A stretch of 40,900 nt of DNA from a virus. Position numbers and translations under genes: made by a program. Positions 1-6,981 of this stretch are shown here, piece after piece. The first letter of the stretch is position 1. The number at the start of each line of letters is the position of its first letter. Where the stretch lies: positions 1-40,900 of the IMG/VR virus record IMGVR_UViG_3300011258_000874. One strand, given 5' to 3'. The notes below the pieces were generated by a model. That model saw nothing but the letters and a program-made list of their open reading frames with translations. It searched no databases and was not told the origin of the DNA.

Positions 1-22
1 AAAATAAATATAAAAAAAGTAC

Positions 23-52
23 TTGAGTTTTAGTACCATGTTCCGATATAGT
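23..52 (+). promoter_or_regulatory. Sigma70-like promoter for the left accessory operon
   Basis: TTGAGT (23-28), an 18-base spacer and TATAGT (47-52) match the sigma70 consensus at 4-5 of 6 positions in each box. The expected start near 59 leaves a short leader with the ribosome binding site AAGGAGG before the ATG at 76. It would drive the run of plus-strand genes to 3563. Assigned by pattern only. Confidence 0.6.
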
Positions 53-75
53 ATATGTAAGCCAAAGGAGGCAAC

Positions 76-468
76 ATGAAGAGAGTAATCGGATTAATCG
101 CGTTAATGGGTTTAACAGCCTGTGGGAACGCAAGTTTTCAAGCAGTAAAGTACACGTGTTCTATTGATGGACCACAGATCGTATGTCCTGATGGAACGTC
201 AGCTGATCTACCAGAAGATGGTAACGATGGCGTTGATGGTGTTAACGGAATTGACGGACAAGATGGAACACAGGTTAAGATCATCGATCCTTGTGGTGAC
301 GGTCCTGGTGTTGACGAGGTTGTTATGGTGTTCGGTGATGGAACAGTCCTGGCTTGGTACCTTAACGTAGGTTTCAGTGTATTACAGGAAGGTGTTAGAT
401 ACCAGACCACAGATAGTCAGAAGTGTCAGTTCAGCGTTGTTGCTGGTGAGGTAATTGATGCCAACTAA
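76..468 (+). CDS. Exported lipoprotein with a short collagen-like Gly-X-X stretch
   Basis: The 130-residue product starts with a lipoprotein signal: basic MKR, a hydrophobic core, and lipobox LTAC with the lipidated cysteine at residue 16. It should be anchored to the inner or outer membrane of a Gram-negative host. Residues 49-66 are six Gly-X-X triplets (GND GVD GVN GID GQD GTQ), and four further cysteines (28, 37 and two later) could form disulfides. A strong AAGGAGG ribosome binding site precedes the ATG. It is the first gene after the promoter at 23-52 and overlaps the next gene. Possible roles are modification of the infected cell surface, superinfection exclusion or an outer-membrane lysis function. 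None is proven, and the collagen-like part is too short to say it forms a triple helix. Confidence 0.85.
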   Translation: MKRVIGLIALMGLTACGNASFQAVKYTCSIDGPQIVCPDGTSADLPEDGNDGVDGVNGIDGQDGTQVKIIDPCGDGPGVDEVVMVFGDGTVLAWYLNVGFSVLQEGVRYQTTDSQKCQFSVVAGEVIDAN

Positions 469-622
469 CTCTTACATAGAGTTGTTGCAAGCGGGCCGTA
501 AAAACGCCCGTAAGCAGTATGTACTCTCTAAAACAAAAAAAGAAAAGATCCAGTGGTTAACAAGCAGTGAACAGTATCTCATTATGATACACCAAGAAAG
601 GATGAAACATGAAAAAGTATAA
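458..622 (+). CDS. Small basic hypothetical protein (54 aa)
   Basis: The frame opens at ATG 458 behind GGTGAGG, overlaps the lipoprotein gene by 11 bases, and closes at TAA 622 inside the next gene. It fills what would otherwise be a 140-base gap, which supports it. The product begins MPTNSYIELLQAGRKNARKQ and is rich in Lys/Arg, predicted helical, with no membrane segment. No family was recognised. Confidence 0.65.
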   Translation: MPTNSYIELLQAGRKNARKQYVLSKTKKEKIQWLTSSEQYLIMIHQERMKHEKV

Positions 623-872
623 GGAATTTTGGTTGCATACCGATTCTATAGGTGGATTAACCGTACATTATGTAGTATCACACCACGCTTATTGTCACGT
701 CATAGAAAAGAAAGCCTACGATGACCTGAAGGTAGAGAACACCAAGTTGCGTGAGGTTATTGAGAAGATAGAAGGTTATGCTTTACTAGCAGATCACAGT
801 AAAAAACAATATGTTTGGGTTTGTGATATCAGGAGTGCTTGCGAGAAAGCCCTCGATAAGGAGACAAAATGA
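609..872 (+). CDS. Hypothetical protein (87 aa)
   Basis: ATG 609 follows AAAGGATG at good spacing. The product has an N-terminal beta-like part with His/Tyr-rich HYVVSHHAYCHV, then a Lys/Glu-rich helix (VENTKLREVIEKIEG, about residues 40-55) that could form a short coiled coil. It overlaps both neighbours, as expected in an operon. No family was recognised. Confidence 0.75.
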   Translation: MKKYKEFWLHTDSIGGLTVHYVVSHHAYCHVIEKKAYDDLKVENTKLREVIEKIEGYALLADHSKKQYVWVCDIRSACEKALDKETK

Positions 873-1135
873 AAACAGTAGTCAAAGCAGTAACTAAGAG
901 ATTAGCGGTAGATGGTTGGAACAGGAAGTTTGACTCAGACTTTGACATGGTAATCGGTGAGACATACCTTTGTCATAACAAGAAGATCAAACATATGTTA
1001 ATACCACAGACGGTACTAGACAAGAGCGACACTAAAATTACTTTACAAGAATACGTTAAGGATCTCAACCACTTAGTGAATCATGGTGAGATTTTACTTG
1101 ACAAGCCTATTGAATCAGTGGTATACTGTTCCTAG
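869..1135 (+). CDS. Hypothetical protein (88 aa)
   Basis: The ATG overlaps the preceding TGA as ATGA, with AAGGAG eight bases upstream, so it is translationally coupled. The product is basic at the N-terminus and mixed alpha/beta, with two Cys but no clear metal motif. No family was recognised. It is followed by about 140 bases that hold only one weak ORF. Confidence 0.75.
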   Translation: MKTVVKAVTKRLAVDGWNRKFDSDFDMVIGETYLCHNKKIKHMLIPQTVLDKSDTKITLQEYVKDLNHLVNHGEILLDKPIESVVYCS

Positions 1136-1169
1136 GTTAGCAACAAAGAAAGGAGCGTAATACGACAGT

Positions 1170-1268
1170 ATGCAGCGTTCCTCTGATGAATCAATGAACA
1201 GGTTTGTCTACAGACAGTTGAAACAAAGAGTGATCCCTTTCGGCTTGGGGCCTACAGGGACTAACTAA
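1170..1268 (+). CDS. Possible 32-aa peptide gene
   Basis: ATG 1170 to TAA 1268 encodes a short basic peptide starting MQRSSDESMNRF. The only Shine-Dalgarno-like sequence (AAAGGAG, 1149-1155) lies about 15 bases upstream, which is too far for a normal start. The stretch may instead be an untranslated leader for the gene at 1280. Kept as a weak candidate because the gap is otherwise unexplained. Confidence 0.25.
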   Translation: MQRSSDESMNRFVYRQLKQRVIPFGLGPTGTN

Positions 1269-1279
1269 GGAGAGAGCAA

Positions 1280-1606
1280 ATGAAAATTAAAAGACCGGAT
1301 TGGGACGAATTTAATGTTGACAAATCATACAGCCTTAATCAACTAAATGACTGGTTCGACGAATACATTGAGCCTGTCAATAAGATGTTAGGTGGTGGTA
1401 TAGAAGTTTATGTAGGAGACTCCGGTATATGGACGCATGATCACGATGGTGTAAAAACAACCAAAGCTTTACTAATAGATATCAAGCTTATTAAAAGAGA
1501 AACGGCTGAGGATGTGTTGAGAGAATTAATTTATAAAGGAACGCCTAGAACCCAACACCAAAAAGAGATATGGGAAAGAGCCAAAGCAGTCCTGGAGGAC
1601 AAATGA
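1280..1606 (+). CDS. Hypothetical protein (108 aa)
   Basis: ATG 1280 follows AAGGAGAGAG. The product is acidic and begins MKIKRPDWDEFNVDKSYS. The N-terminal half is rich in Trp and Asp, and the C-terminal half is helical and charged (AEDVLREL, QKEIWERAKAVLEDK). The stop overlaps the next start as ATGA, so it sits in the accessory operon. No family was recognised. Confidence 0.75.
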   Translation: MKIKRPDWDEFNVDKSYSLNQLNDWFDEYIEPVNKMLGGGIEVYVGDSGIWTHDHDGVKTTKALLIDIKLIKRETAEDVLRELIYKGTPRTQHQKEIWERAKAVLEDK

Positions 1607-1860
1607 ACATTTTAAAAGGTTTTTATATTACATGCGAGGTTATGGTACAACTATATAACCCTCAGTTAAACGCTATAATGGGACAATCCCTGGTTGCAAG
1701 CTGCCTCGTAGTTGACGACCAGTTTATGCCAGTTGGTACACCCGGTAATGAGAAACATCCGATTATCGTAGATTGCTCAAGTGATAAGAACTTCAAGATG
1801 TTAGCGCCCGGCGACAATGGTATTTTCTTGTTTTACAAGGGAGAGCAGTGTGAGCAATAA
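1603..1860 (+). CDS. Hypothetical protein (85 aa)
   Basis: I chose ATG 1603 (MNILKGFYI), which overlaps the upstream TGA and follows CTGGAGGAC, over an earlier in-frame start that lacks a ribosome binding site. The sequence is mostly beta-like with hydrophobic strands and four Cys spread through the chain. No family was recognised. Confidence 0.75.
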   Translation: MNILKGFYITCEVMVQLYNPQLNAIMGQSLVASCLVVDDQFMPVGTPGNEKHPIIVDCSSDKNFKMLAPGDNGIFLFYKGEQCEQ

Positions 1861-2269
1861 AAAGCCTATGGTTGGTGAGATTTTTGTTATTCAAGGTGAA
1901 AGGTTTATGATAGATCATGTCATTGCAGATACAGATAACAACGGTGTTATGTATGGTAGATCAACATCGAATATATTATCAGAATACTCATGTCCACTCT
2001 ATCTCATGGATTTTGACATATGTACAAGAACCTGGGTTGAAAAGGATACAGCAAGAGAGTTTGTTATAAACAAAGAAGACCGTGACAGTTTAGATGAAAT
2101 AACCAGAGATAGTTTAGATCATGCCATTGACTCTATGCGAGAAGGTCCAAAGCCCGATCCATTAGTCAAGGTATTGAAGCCAGATGACTGTAAGTATCAT
2201 GACTTTGTTGAGGTACTACTGTTTAGAACAAGTGTAACTGAATGTAGTAAGTGTGGAACAAGAGGATAA
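1850..2269 (+). CDS. Hypothetical protein with C-terminal zinc-finger-like cysteines (139 aa)
   Basis: The likely start is GTG 1850 (MSNKKPMVGEIF), placed behind AAGGGAG. The in-frame ATG further upstream has no ribosome binding site. The N-terminal 60 residues look like a small beta barrel (VGEIFVIQGERFMIDHV). The middle is acidic and helical. The C-terminus carries C-x-x-H (CKYH) followed about 20 residues later by C-x-x-C (CSKC), a plausible zinc-binding pair. It overlaps the preceding gene by 11 bases. The function is unknown; nucleic-acid or protein binding is only a suggestion. Confidence 0.7.
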   Translation: MSNKKPMVGEIFVIQGERFMIDHVIADTDNNGVMYGRSTSNILSEYSCPLYLMDFDICTRTWVEKDTAREFVINKEDRDSLDEITRDSLDHAIDSMREGPKPDPLVKVLKPDDCKYHDFVEVLLFRTSVTECSKCGTRG

Positions 2270-2271
2270 CA

Positions 2272-2571
2272 ATGAGTAAACCAGATCGTATACAAATTAG
2301 ACACTGTTGGTTATCGTGGGAGATACTAAGAAACAAGGTCCTATACTATCGACCTAGTAACAAATACGTCAAGGCCCGTTCCAAAATGATTACAGATGAT
2401 GAATACGACACGTTAGAAAAAGAATACCTGAACTTATGTGAAGTCCTTGACAAACCCAATACATTGGTACATAAGAGCTATTGTGGTATAGATGTAAAGG
2501 GTATGATGGAACTTGATATGGACAGACCGTCCGTTAAATACATGATTAGATACTTGAGAGGTGATATATGA
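2272..2571 (+). CDS. Hypothetical protein (99 aa)
   Basis: ATG 2272 (MSKPDRIQIRHCW) follows AGAGGAT just after the previous stop and is preferred to an upstream in-frame start inside that gene. The product is charged and helical, with the repeated feature of Tyr-rich acidic segments (DDEYDTLEKEYLNL). Its stop overlaps the next ATG. No family was recognised. Confidence 0.7.
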   Translation: MSKPDRIQIRHCWLSWEILRNKVLYYRPSNKYVKARSKMITDDEYDTLEKEYLNLCEVLDKPNTLVHKSYCGIDVKGMMELDMDRPSVKYMIRYLRGDI

Positions 2572-2759
2572 ATAAAAAAGAACAAAACAAATATATAAAG
2601 AGTTTAGAACTTGAGATTACAATGCTTAAGAATACGATAGACGCGATGTACACTGGCCAGCTTGCTGTAGACAGGTTGAACGGGGAATGGCTTTTAAAAG
2701 CACGAAAACTTATACATAAACTCCCTGATAATAAACATAAAGGATTTATCCATGAATAG
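2568..2759 (+). CDS. Small helical protein (63 aa)
   Basis: The ATG overlaps the upstream TGA as ATGA. The N-terminal 25 residues (KSLELEITMLKNTIDAM) have heptad-like hydrophobics, consistent with a short coiled coil. No family was recognised. Confidence 0.65.
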   Translation: MNKKEQNKYIKSLELEITMLKNTIDAMYTGQLAVDRLNGEWLLKARKLIHKLPDNKHKGFIHE

Positions 2760-2994
2760 CTTTATACTGTCCGCCGCCCTGACATTCGGCCAGCCAGTTG
2801 GTGAGATCCTACCAGACAGAGACGCCCCTAGGTACATAGCAAAGGCTGTGTATAAAGAACAGGGTTTAGATAAGATTGTATCAAAGCTAGAAAAAAAGTA
2901 TTTAAAGCTTGAAGATTACCCTGCTCTGGGTTATATTGGAGTAGTAGTAAGAATATCTACAGAGAAAAGAATAACATATAGATGGGAGTTTTAA
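2752..2994 (+). CDS. Hypothetical protein (80 aa)
   Basis: ATG 2752 overlaps the preceding stop by 8 bases, with AAAGGA upstream. The N-terminus (MNSFILSAALTFGQPVGE) is moderately hydrophobic but lacks the basic residue of a signal peptide. The rest is a charged helix followed by a beta-like end. No family was recognised. Confidence 0.65.
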   Translation: MNSFILSAALTFGQPVGEILPDRDAPRYIAKAVYKEQGLDKIVSKLEKKYLKLEDYPALGYIGVVVRISTEKRITYRWEF

Positions 2995-3279
2995 ATGAAT
3001 CAAAGTTATTGGTCAGGAATGCATAACATACAAGAAGATAAAGAAATATATAACAGTACAAAGAGCTACCCGTTCACATTCCTAGTTAATGAGTGTGTAG
3101 ATTATCAGGTCCTTTTAGACATAACTATATACATGGATGGAAGCCGGGATGTTGAAGTTGTTGGACAACACGTGTGTATCTTTAATGAAGACGGTGATAT
3201 CGTGGATACATTAGAATGTTCACTACCGATTAGCTTTATAGAAGAAGCGTTGTTAAATGCAGAGGATGTGGAACTATGA
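2995..3279 (+). CDS. Acidic hypothetical protein (94 aa)
   Basis: ATG 2995 follows the preceding TAA directly, with GATGGGAG upstream. The product is acidic and beta-rich (LLDITIYMDGSRDVEVVGQHV) with an all-acidic C-terminus. It could be an inhibitor or mimic protein, but nothing in the sequence establishes that. Its stop overlaps the next start. Confidence 0.7.
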   Translation: MNQSYWSGMHNIQEDKEIYNSTKSYPFTFLVNECVDYQVLLDITIYMDGSRDVEVVGQHVCIFNEDGDIVDTLECSLPISFIEEALLNAEDVEL

Positions 3280-3563
3280 GACTAACCCTTGAGCAAGAAT
3301 ATAAACAATGGTTAATGAACTATGAGTTACTGTTGGTGGACATGAAATCTGCTTATTACTTTAAAAACAAGAAGGCTATAGACAGACTAGGTAAAAGGAT
3401 ATTGACGACTCAGGTACAGATAGCTATATGCGCACGTAAGTTAGAAGAAAAACGTCGCACCAACGCCAACAACGCCGTCCGTCCGGCCATAGACAGAAAC
3501 GTAAAGATCCGAAAAGACTCTACGGTGAGCCTCGATCGTATAAGCTGGTTGTGGAGAAAATAG
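3276..3563 (+). CDS. Basic helical protein, last gene of the accessory operon (95 aa)
   Basis: The ATG overlaps the upstream TGA. Residues 1-60 are a convincing helical, Lys/Arg-rich domain. The last 40 residues (from about 3441) lie antisense to the end of the convergent gene at 3441-3830 and look less constrained, being Arg- and Asn-rich. Either two genuine genes share 123 bases tail to tail, or this gene has run on past an older stop codon. No family was recognised. Confidence 0.6.
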   Translation: MRLTLEQEYKQWLMNYELLLVDMKSAYYFKNKKAIDRLGKRILTTQVQIAICARKLEEKRRTNANNAVRPAIDRNVKIRKDSTVSLDRISWLWRK

Positions 3564-3830
3564 GTCTGTCTTAACGGAGATACCCCAATCCTTCTTAACG
3601 GGGATAGACTCCTTACGTTTAGCAACCTGTTTCTTCTTCTCATCCTTGGTGACGTGACGTTCTGTCACTACGGAACCATCAGGGTTCTGTGTTATAACTT
3701 CTTTTATAACGGTCTTTATCCTGTCCTTGGTAACGACCTTCGTTTCGATAGTATGTTTCTGATTAAAGTATGTACCAAGCCCCGCTCCGATTGCTAGAAC
3801 AATAACGTATGAACTAATCTTTTTTAGCAT
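3441..3830 (-). CDS. Membrane-anchored periplasmic protein, spanin-like
   Basis: The 129-residue product has one N-terminal membrane helix (about residues 5-22, ISSYVIVLAIGAGLGTYF) with basic residues before it. A charged, probably coiled region follows (about 30-80, KVVTKDRIKTVIKEV), then a beta-like C-terminus ending GVGATFFF. This is the layout of inner-membrane spanins and of related phage envelope proteins. It is the last gene of the minus-strand cassette with the amidase, which fits a role in disrupting the outer membrane at lysis. No partner o-spanin is evident beside or inside it; the lipoprotein at 76-468 is a remote candidate. Its start overlaps the nuclease gene by 17 bases, and its 3' end overlaps the plus-strand gene ending at 3563. 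Confidence 0.6.
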   Translation of the reverse strand: MLKKISSYVIVLAIGAGLGTYFNQKHTIETKVVTKDRIKTVIKEVITQNPDGSVVTERHVTKDEKKKQVAKRKESIPVKKDWGISVKTDLFSPQPAYTIEAHRRVFSDLYVSVYGRTDGVVGVGATFFF

Positions 3831-4173
3831 TTAAGTATACCTCATATATTTCTAGGAATTTGTCCAATGGCATAGACATTTGTGCATCTTCGTGATTCTT
3901 TTTAAAAACAATAAACGGAGTAGACCCATCAGGACAATTCTTCCGAGCCTGATCAATAGTAGGCCATATAGAGAAGCGCTCAACATTCTTACACTCAATA
4001 GACATGGGAAATTGCTTACGAGCCGCGCTAGAGAACAGTACATCCTCTCCTCCGGCTCCCATGCTTGTCGATCTGATATCATCCTTAGTAAGTCCATGAC
4101 TAACCTCCAGAAGTTTTTCACAAACCTCTTGTTGTAATCGCCTACCTTTTGCCTTAGCACTACTCGTCTTCAT
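3814..4173 (-). CDS. PD-(D/E)XK nuclease, Holliday-junction-resolvase-like
   Basis: The 119-residue protein has the layout of small PD-(D/E)XK nucleases. There is a basic N-terminal helix (KAKGRRLQQEVCEKL), the aspartate of motif II in GGEDVLF (Asp44), and the E-x-K motif in SIECKN (Glu60, Lys62), followed by an alpha/beta end. Such proteins act on branched DNA, or trim packaged DNA in concert with terminase. The start is supported by AGGAG five bases before ATG 4173. It is odd that it lies within the lysis cassette rather than among the replication genes, although cutting of host DNA or packaging intermediates late in infection would explain it. The substrate is not known. Confidence 0.75.
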   Translation of the reverse strand: MKTSSAKAKGRRLQQEVCEKLLEVSHGLTKDDIRSTSMGAGGEDVLFSSAARKQFPMSIECKNVERFSIWPTIDQARKNCPDGSTPFIVFKKNHEDAQMSMPLDKFLEIYEVYLNAKKD

Positions 4174-4181
4174 CTTAACTC

Positions 4182-4859
4182 CTAGTTAAATAATGGACAG
4201 TCAGAAACCTTGCGTTCAAATGAACCGAAGAACGACTTAACCTTAACTGTCTTCATTGTATCCATTAATCTGTTGGAACATCTTACCGTAGATATAACAT
4301 CAAGCGTGTTTTCTTTTATGTTGTCAGAACCATAAATCCACCATTCGTCTTTTACTAGTTTCTTGTATTTCTTAAGTGTGATACCCACCCTATTAGAGTT
4401 CGTCTGTTCCATACCGCGAACAATTCTTTTCCAAAGCTTAAGTTGTGTCTCAACCTCACCATCTTCAAACTGACCACGAAAAGATCCCTTAGCTCTATGA
4501 AACATTGTCAGAGCATTCTCTGTTCCGTGTCTTTTACCGGGTAAAGCCTCAACAATAGCAGACGCCATACTAGCAGCATATATAGTAACAGTCTCAAGAT
4601 CTCGAATAGTCTTAGCAAACTCGATAAAACGTAACCCATCATAAACACTACCACCACCAGAGTTAATAACTAAGTAAATCTTTTTCTTAGAACTTCTTCT
4701 GTCTCTACTTCTTTTAAATAAACATGATTTAAGTTTAAACATACTTGCGGAATTTACGGGTCCGTTAAGTGAACAATGGTTAGTTGTTGTTAACATGATA
4801 TCGTCAGCATTAGCAATTTGCAAACCGCAAATCATTAGAATTGTTAGTAGTATCTTCAT
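4182..4859 (-). CDS. Exported ClpP-like serine protease
   Basis: The N-terminus MKILLTILMICGLQIANA is a Sec signal peptide with probable cleavage after residue 18. The mature part shows the ClpP/crotonase fold signature: INSGGGSVYDGL (66-75), the nucleophile region AASMAS (95-100, Ser97), MFHRA with the catalytic histidine (His121), and a likely third member at Asp171 in KDEWWIYGSDNIKENTLDVI. At 225 residues it matches ClpP-like and phage head-protease lengths, but it would act in the periplasm. It lacks the second domain of SppA. Its ATG overlaps the amidase stop (TAATG), so the two are translationally coupled, suggesting a shared role in lysis or envelope remodelling. Several cysteines fit an oxidising compartment. 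The substrate is unknown, and activity in the absence of a Clp ATPase remains to be shown. Confidence 0.8.
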   Translation of the reverse strand: MKILLTILMICGLQIANADDIMLTTTNHCSLNGPVNSASMFKLKSCLFKRSRDRRSSKKKIYLVINSGGGSVYDGLRFIEFAKTIRDLETVTIYAASMASAIVEALPGKRHGTENALTMFHRAKGSFRGQFEDGEVETQLKLWKRIVRGMEQTNSNRVGITLKKYKKLVKDEWWIYGSDNIKENTLDVISTVRCSNRLMDTMKTVKVKSFFGSFERKVSDCPLFN

Positions 4860-5284
4860 TACCTTACCTTTGGTTTGGGTTGTACAAAAATTAGTTCCGC
4901 TCTAAGTCGGTCCATATCTAAATTAGGGCAGGTCTTTGAAGTTTTAACAGCCTCATTGTGACCCAATACGTTTTCAATAGGTACCCCATATTTCCCCATA
5001 AGGAAGTGGATCATAGCTATTAAAGAGCTCTCTTGTCTAGGATCTATGTTATTAACACCAACCCAGACTATACCAATACTCGTTGAATTAACACCACGGG
5101 CGTGAGCGCCAGGGATTCGGTCAGGACGACCTTTCTCAATCTCGCCATTACGTCTAACAACATAATGATATCCATTATCCGACCAACCACGATCTAGATG
5201 CCAACGCTTAATTGTGTTAGCCCCTATGTCCATATGGTCAGGAGATGCGGTACAATGTACTACTATCTGTTTAATTTTACGCAA
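4859..5284 (-). CDS. N-acetylmuramoyl-L-alanine amidase (T7-lysozyme-type endolysin)
   Basis: This 141-residue protein is an Amidase_2 enzyme that cuts the amide bond between MurNAc and L-Ala in peptidoglycan. Expected zinc ligands are His10 (VVHCTAS), His109 (GHNE) and Cys119 (KTCPN). Lys117 sits two residues before the cysteine as in T7 lysozyme, and Tyr39 falls in GYHYVVRRNG. The start is a TTG at 5284 behind GGGAGG at ideal spacing; no ATG precedes the first zinc ligand. There is no signal peptide or SAR anchor, so release probably needs a holin, for which the gene at 15043 is a candidate. Some T7-type amidases also inhibit a phage RNA polymerase, but no such polymerase is seen here. It is first in the cassette, read leftward from the divergent region at 5285-5373. 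Confidence 0.93.
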   Translation of the reverse strand: MRKIKQIVVHCTASPDHMDIGANTIKRWHLDRGWSDNGYHYVVRRNGEIEKGRPDRIPGAHARGVNSTSIGIVWVGVNNIDPRQESSLIAMIHFLMGKYGVPIENVLGHNEAVKTSKTCPNLDMDRLRAELIFVQPKPKVR

Positions 5285-5373
5285 GATTGCCTCCCTGCTT
5301 TAATATATGATATTCGATAAGTCTGAAACCACTGGAATATAATCAAATGACTAACGTTGGTAACGGAGGAATA
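5285..5373. promoter_or_regulatory. Divergent promoter region between lysis and structural operons
   Basis: These 89 bases separate the leftward amidase from the rightward terminase genes. On the plus strand TATAAT occurs at 5338-5343 without a good -35 box. On the minus strand TATATT and TATCAT lie just upstream of the amidase ribosome binding site. Both late operons probably start here, perhaps with help from a phage activator. Which hexamers are used cannot be told from sequence. Confidence 0.45.
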
Positions 5374-5793
5374 ATGTCCAGAAATCGAGCAACTCAGGCT
5401 GAGCTAATCAAAAGACGCGAGGAAATTCAGCAACTTATACTAAAAGGTGTCAGCAGCATAGATATTCAAGCTGCAATGTCAAAGAAATGGGAAACTTCTA
5501 AAAGAGCAATAGCTGACGATATGCGTGCTATAGCAAAGGAGTGGGAGGAAAAGGCATCGGAAACAACTCAATTAATGCGAAACAAGTTTGCCGACAGGCT
5601 CGAAATGCTTTTAAACAAGGCTTTGGAGGAAGGTCATATAAAAACCGCCCTCGAAGTTCAAAAGGAAATCCACAAATTGAACGGCGTATACAAGGAAAAA
5701 GAGACAAGCGAAGAAGTCACACCAAAGTTCATAAACGTGTCGAAACGAAGTTCCAGTTTAAAAGTAGTTGGTCAAGATGACGAAAAACATTGA
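5374..5793 (+). CDS. terS: Small terminase subunit-like DNA-binding protein
   Basis: The 139-residue protein lies directly before and overlaps the large terminase gene, the usual place for the small subunit that recognises viral DNA for packaging. The N-terminal part (RATQAELIKRREEIQQLILKG, then SSIDIQAAMSKKWETSKRAIADDM) looks like a helix-turn-helix. The middle is a long helix suited to ring oligomerisation (EKASETTQLMRNKFADRL). The C-terminus is polar. I chose ATG 5374 behind AACGGAGGA; an in-frame ATG at 5347 would add nine residues. The assignment rests on position and fold pattern rather than a diagnostic motif. Confidence 0.75.
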   Translation: MSRNRATQAELIKRREEIQQLILKGVSSIDIQAAMSKKWETSKRAIADDMRAIAKEWEEKASETTQLMRNKFADRLEMLLNKALEEGHIKTALEVQKEIHKLNGVYKEKETSEEVTPKFINVSKRSSSLKVVGQDDEKH

Positions 5794-6967
5794 GCTTAGT
5801 GATCCACAATACGACTTTCTTTATGCGAATGAGTCTACAACGCTTTTTTGTGGTGGAGTTGGTAGTGGAAAGACATTCGCTGGTGCAATCTGGGCTATAG
5901 AAATGGCCTTAAACTTCCCTAATTGCAGGGGTTTAATAACAGCAAACACACATTCACAACTACGTAAGGCGACACTCGCTGAAGTATTTAGTATATGCAC
6001 TGAACTGGGAATTAAATACAAATATCTTGTTAACCAGAACAGATTGTTTATCCATGATTCAGAAATACTATGTTACTCTATGGAAAACCCGGATAACTTA
6101 GCCGGACCAACTGTTGGTTGGTGGTGGGGAGATGAAGCAGCGTTTTATAAGCAGCTCGCTTTTGATAAAGGTTCTGCCCGTGTTCGTGATCCCAAAGGAC
6201 CAGGACAAATTAAGTTTACTACAACACCTAACGGATTTAACTGGCTATTTGAATACTTTGTTGGGAAGCCAAGTACTAAAAAGAAGGTTGTTTATTCAAA
6301 GACGGCGGATAACACGACATTGGGTTCCGATTATCTTGAACGATTAACCGGACAATACGACACAAAAATGGCACAACAGGAGTTAGAAGGACAATTCGTT
6401 AATATGAACTCGGGGCAAGTGTACTACGCCTTTGATAGAAATAAACATGTCAAACAAATAGACATACGTCCACAAGATCTACTGATGGTCGGTCTAGATT
6501 TTAACGTACACCCACTATGTGGTGTTTTTGTTGCTAAACGTGGAGAAATGATATATGTCATCGATGAACTCTACCTCGAGAACAGTAATACCTTTGAGGC
6601 AGCCAAAGAGATTCTCAAAAGGTTTCCCGCTCGTTATATGCAGGTTGTTGCTGATGAAACTGGGAATCGACGTCGGACTTCCTCTAATAAAACTGACCAT
6701 GAGATTATTAGACAGTCTGGGTTAGATCTGTTGAAATTCCGTAATCCCGGAGTTAAGGATAGATATAACAATATAAATAGGCTTTTTGACAAGAATTACA
6801 TAAAAATACACCCACGTTGTAAGAACCTGATCAGGGACCTAGAACAGCTAACCTATGATAATGACGACCCTTTATTGTCACATATGTCCGATGCATTCGG
6901 GTATGTTTCATGGAAAATTAACCCACTCGAGAAGCCAAAACGCAAGGCTCGAATATCATATAGTTAA
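5777..6967 (+). CDS. terL: Terminase large subunit (packaging ATPase-nuclease)
   Basis: The 396-residue motor pumps DNA into the prohead and cuts it. The ATPase half has Walker A GGVGSGKT (26-33) and Walker B VGWWWGDE (Asp119, Glu120), with a coupling-type TTTPNG at 148-153. The nuclease half has the RNase H-fold aspartates Asp241 (VGLDFNVHP), Asp293 (VADETGN) and Asp372 (HMSDAFGY). The length is typical of the shorter phage large terminases. The start is set at ATG 5777; the longer frame would begin with TTG inside the small subunit. It overlaps the small terminase by 17 bases and is followed closely by the portal. Confidence 0.96.
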   Translation: MTKNIELSDPQYDFLYANESTTLFCGGVGSGKTFAGAIWAIEMALNFPNCRGLITANTHSQLRKATLAEVFSICTELGIKYKYLVNQNRLFIHDSEILCYSMENPDNLAGPTVGWWWGDEAAFYKQLAFDKGSARVRDPKGPGQIKFTTTPNGFNWLFEYFVGKPSTKKKVVYSKTADNTTLGSDYLERLTGQYDTKMAQQELEGQFVNMNSGQVYYAFDRNKHVKQIDIRPQDLLMVGLDFNVHPLCGVFVAKRGEMIYVIDELYLENSNTFEAAKEILKRFPARYMQVVADETGNRRRTSSNKTDHEIIRQSGLDLLKFRNPGVKDRYNNINRLFDKNYIKIHPRCKNLIRDLEQLTYDNDDPLLSHMSDAFGYVSWKINPLEKPKRKARISYS

Positions 6968-6981
6968 GGACGGAACCGTAT

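Noticed and set aside
1158-1166. TAATACGAC, the beginning of a T7-type promoter
   Set aside because: The remaining consensus bases do not follow, and no phage RNA polymerase gene was seen in the window.
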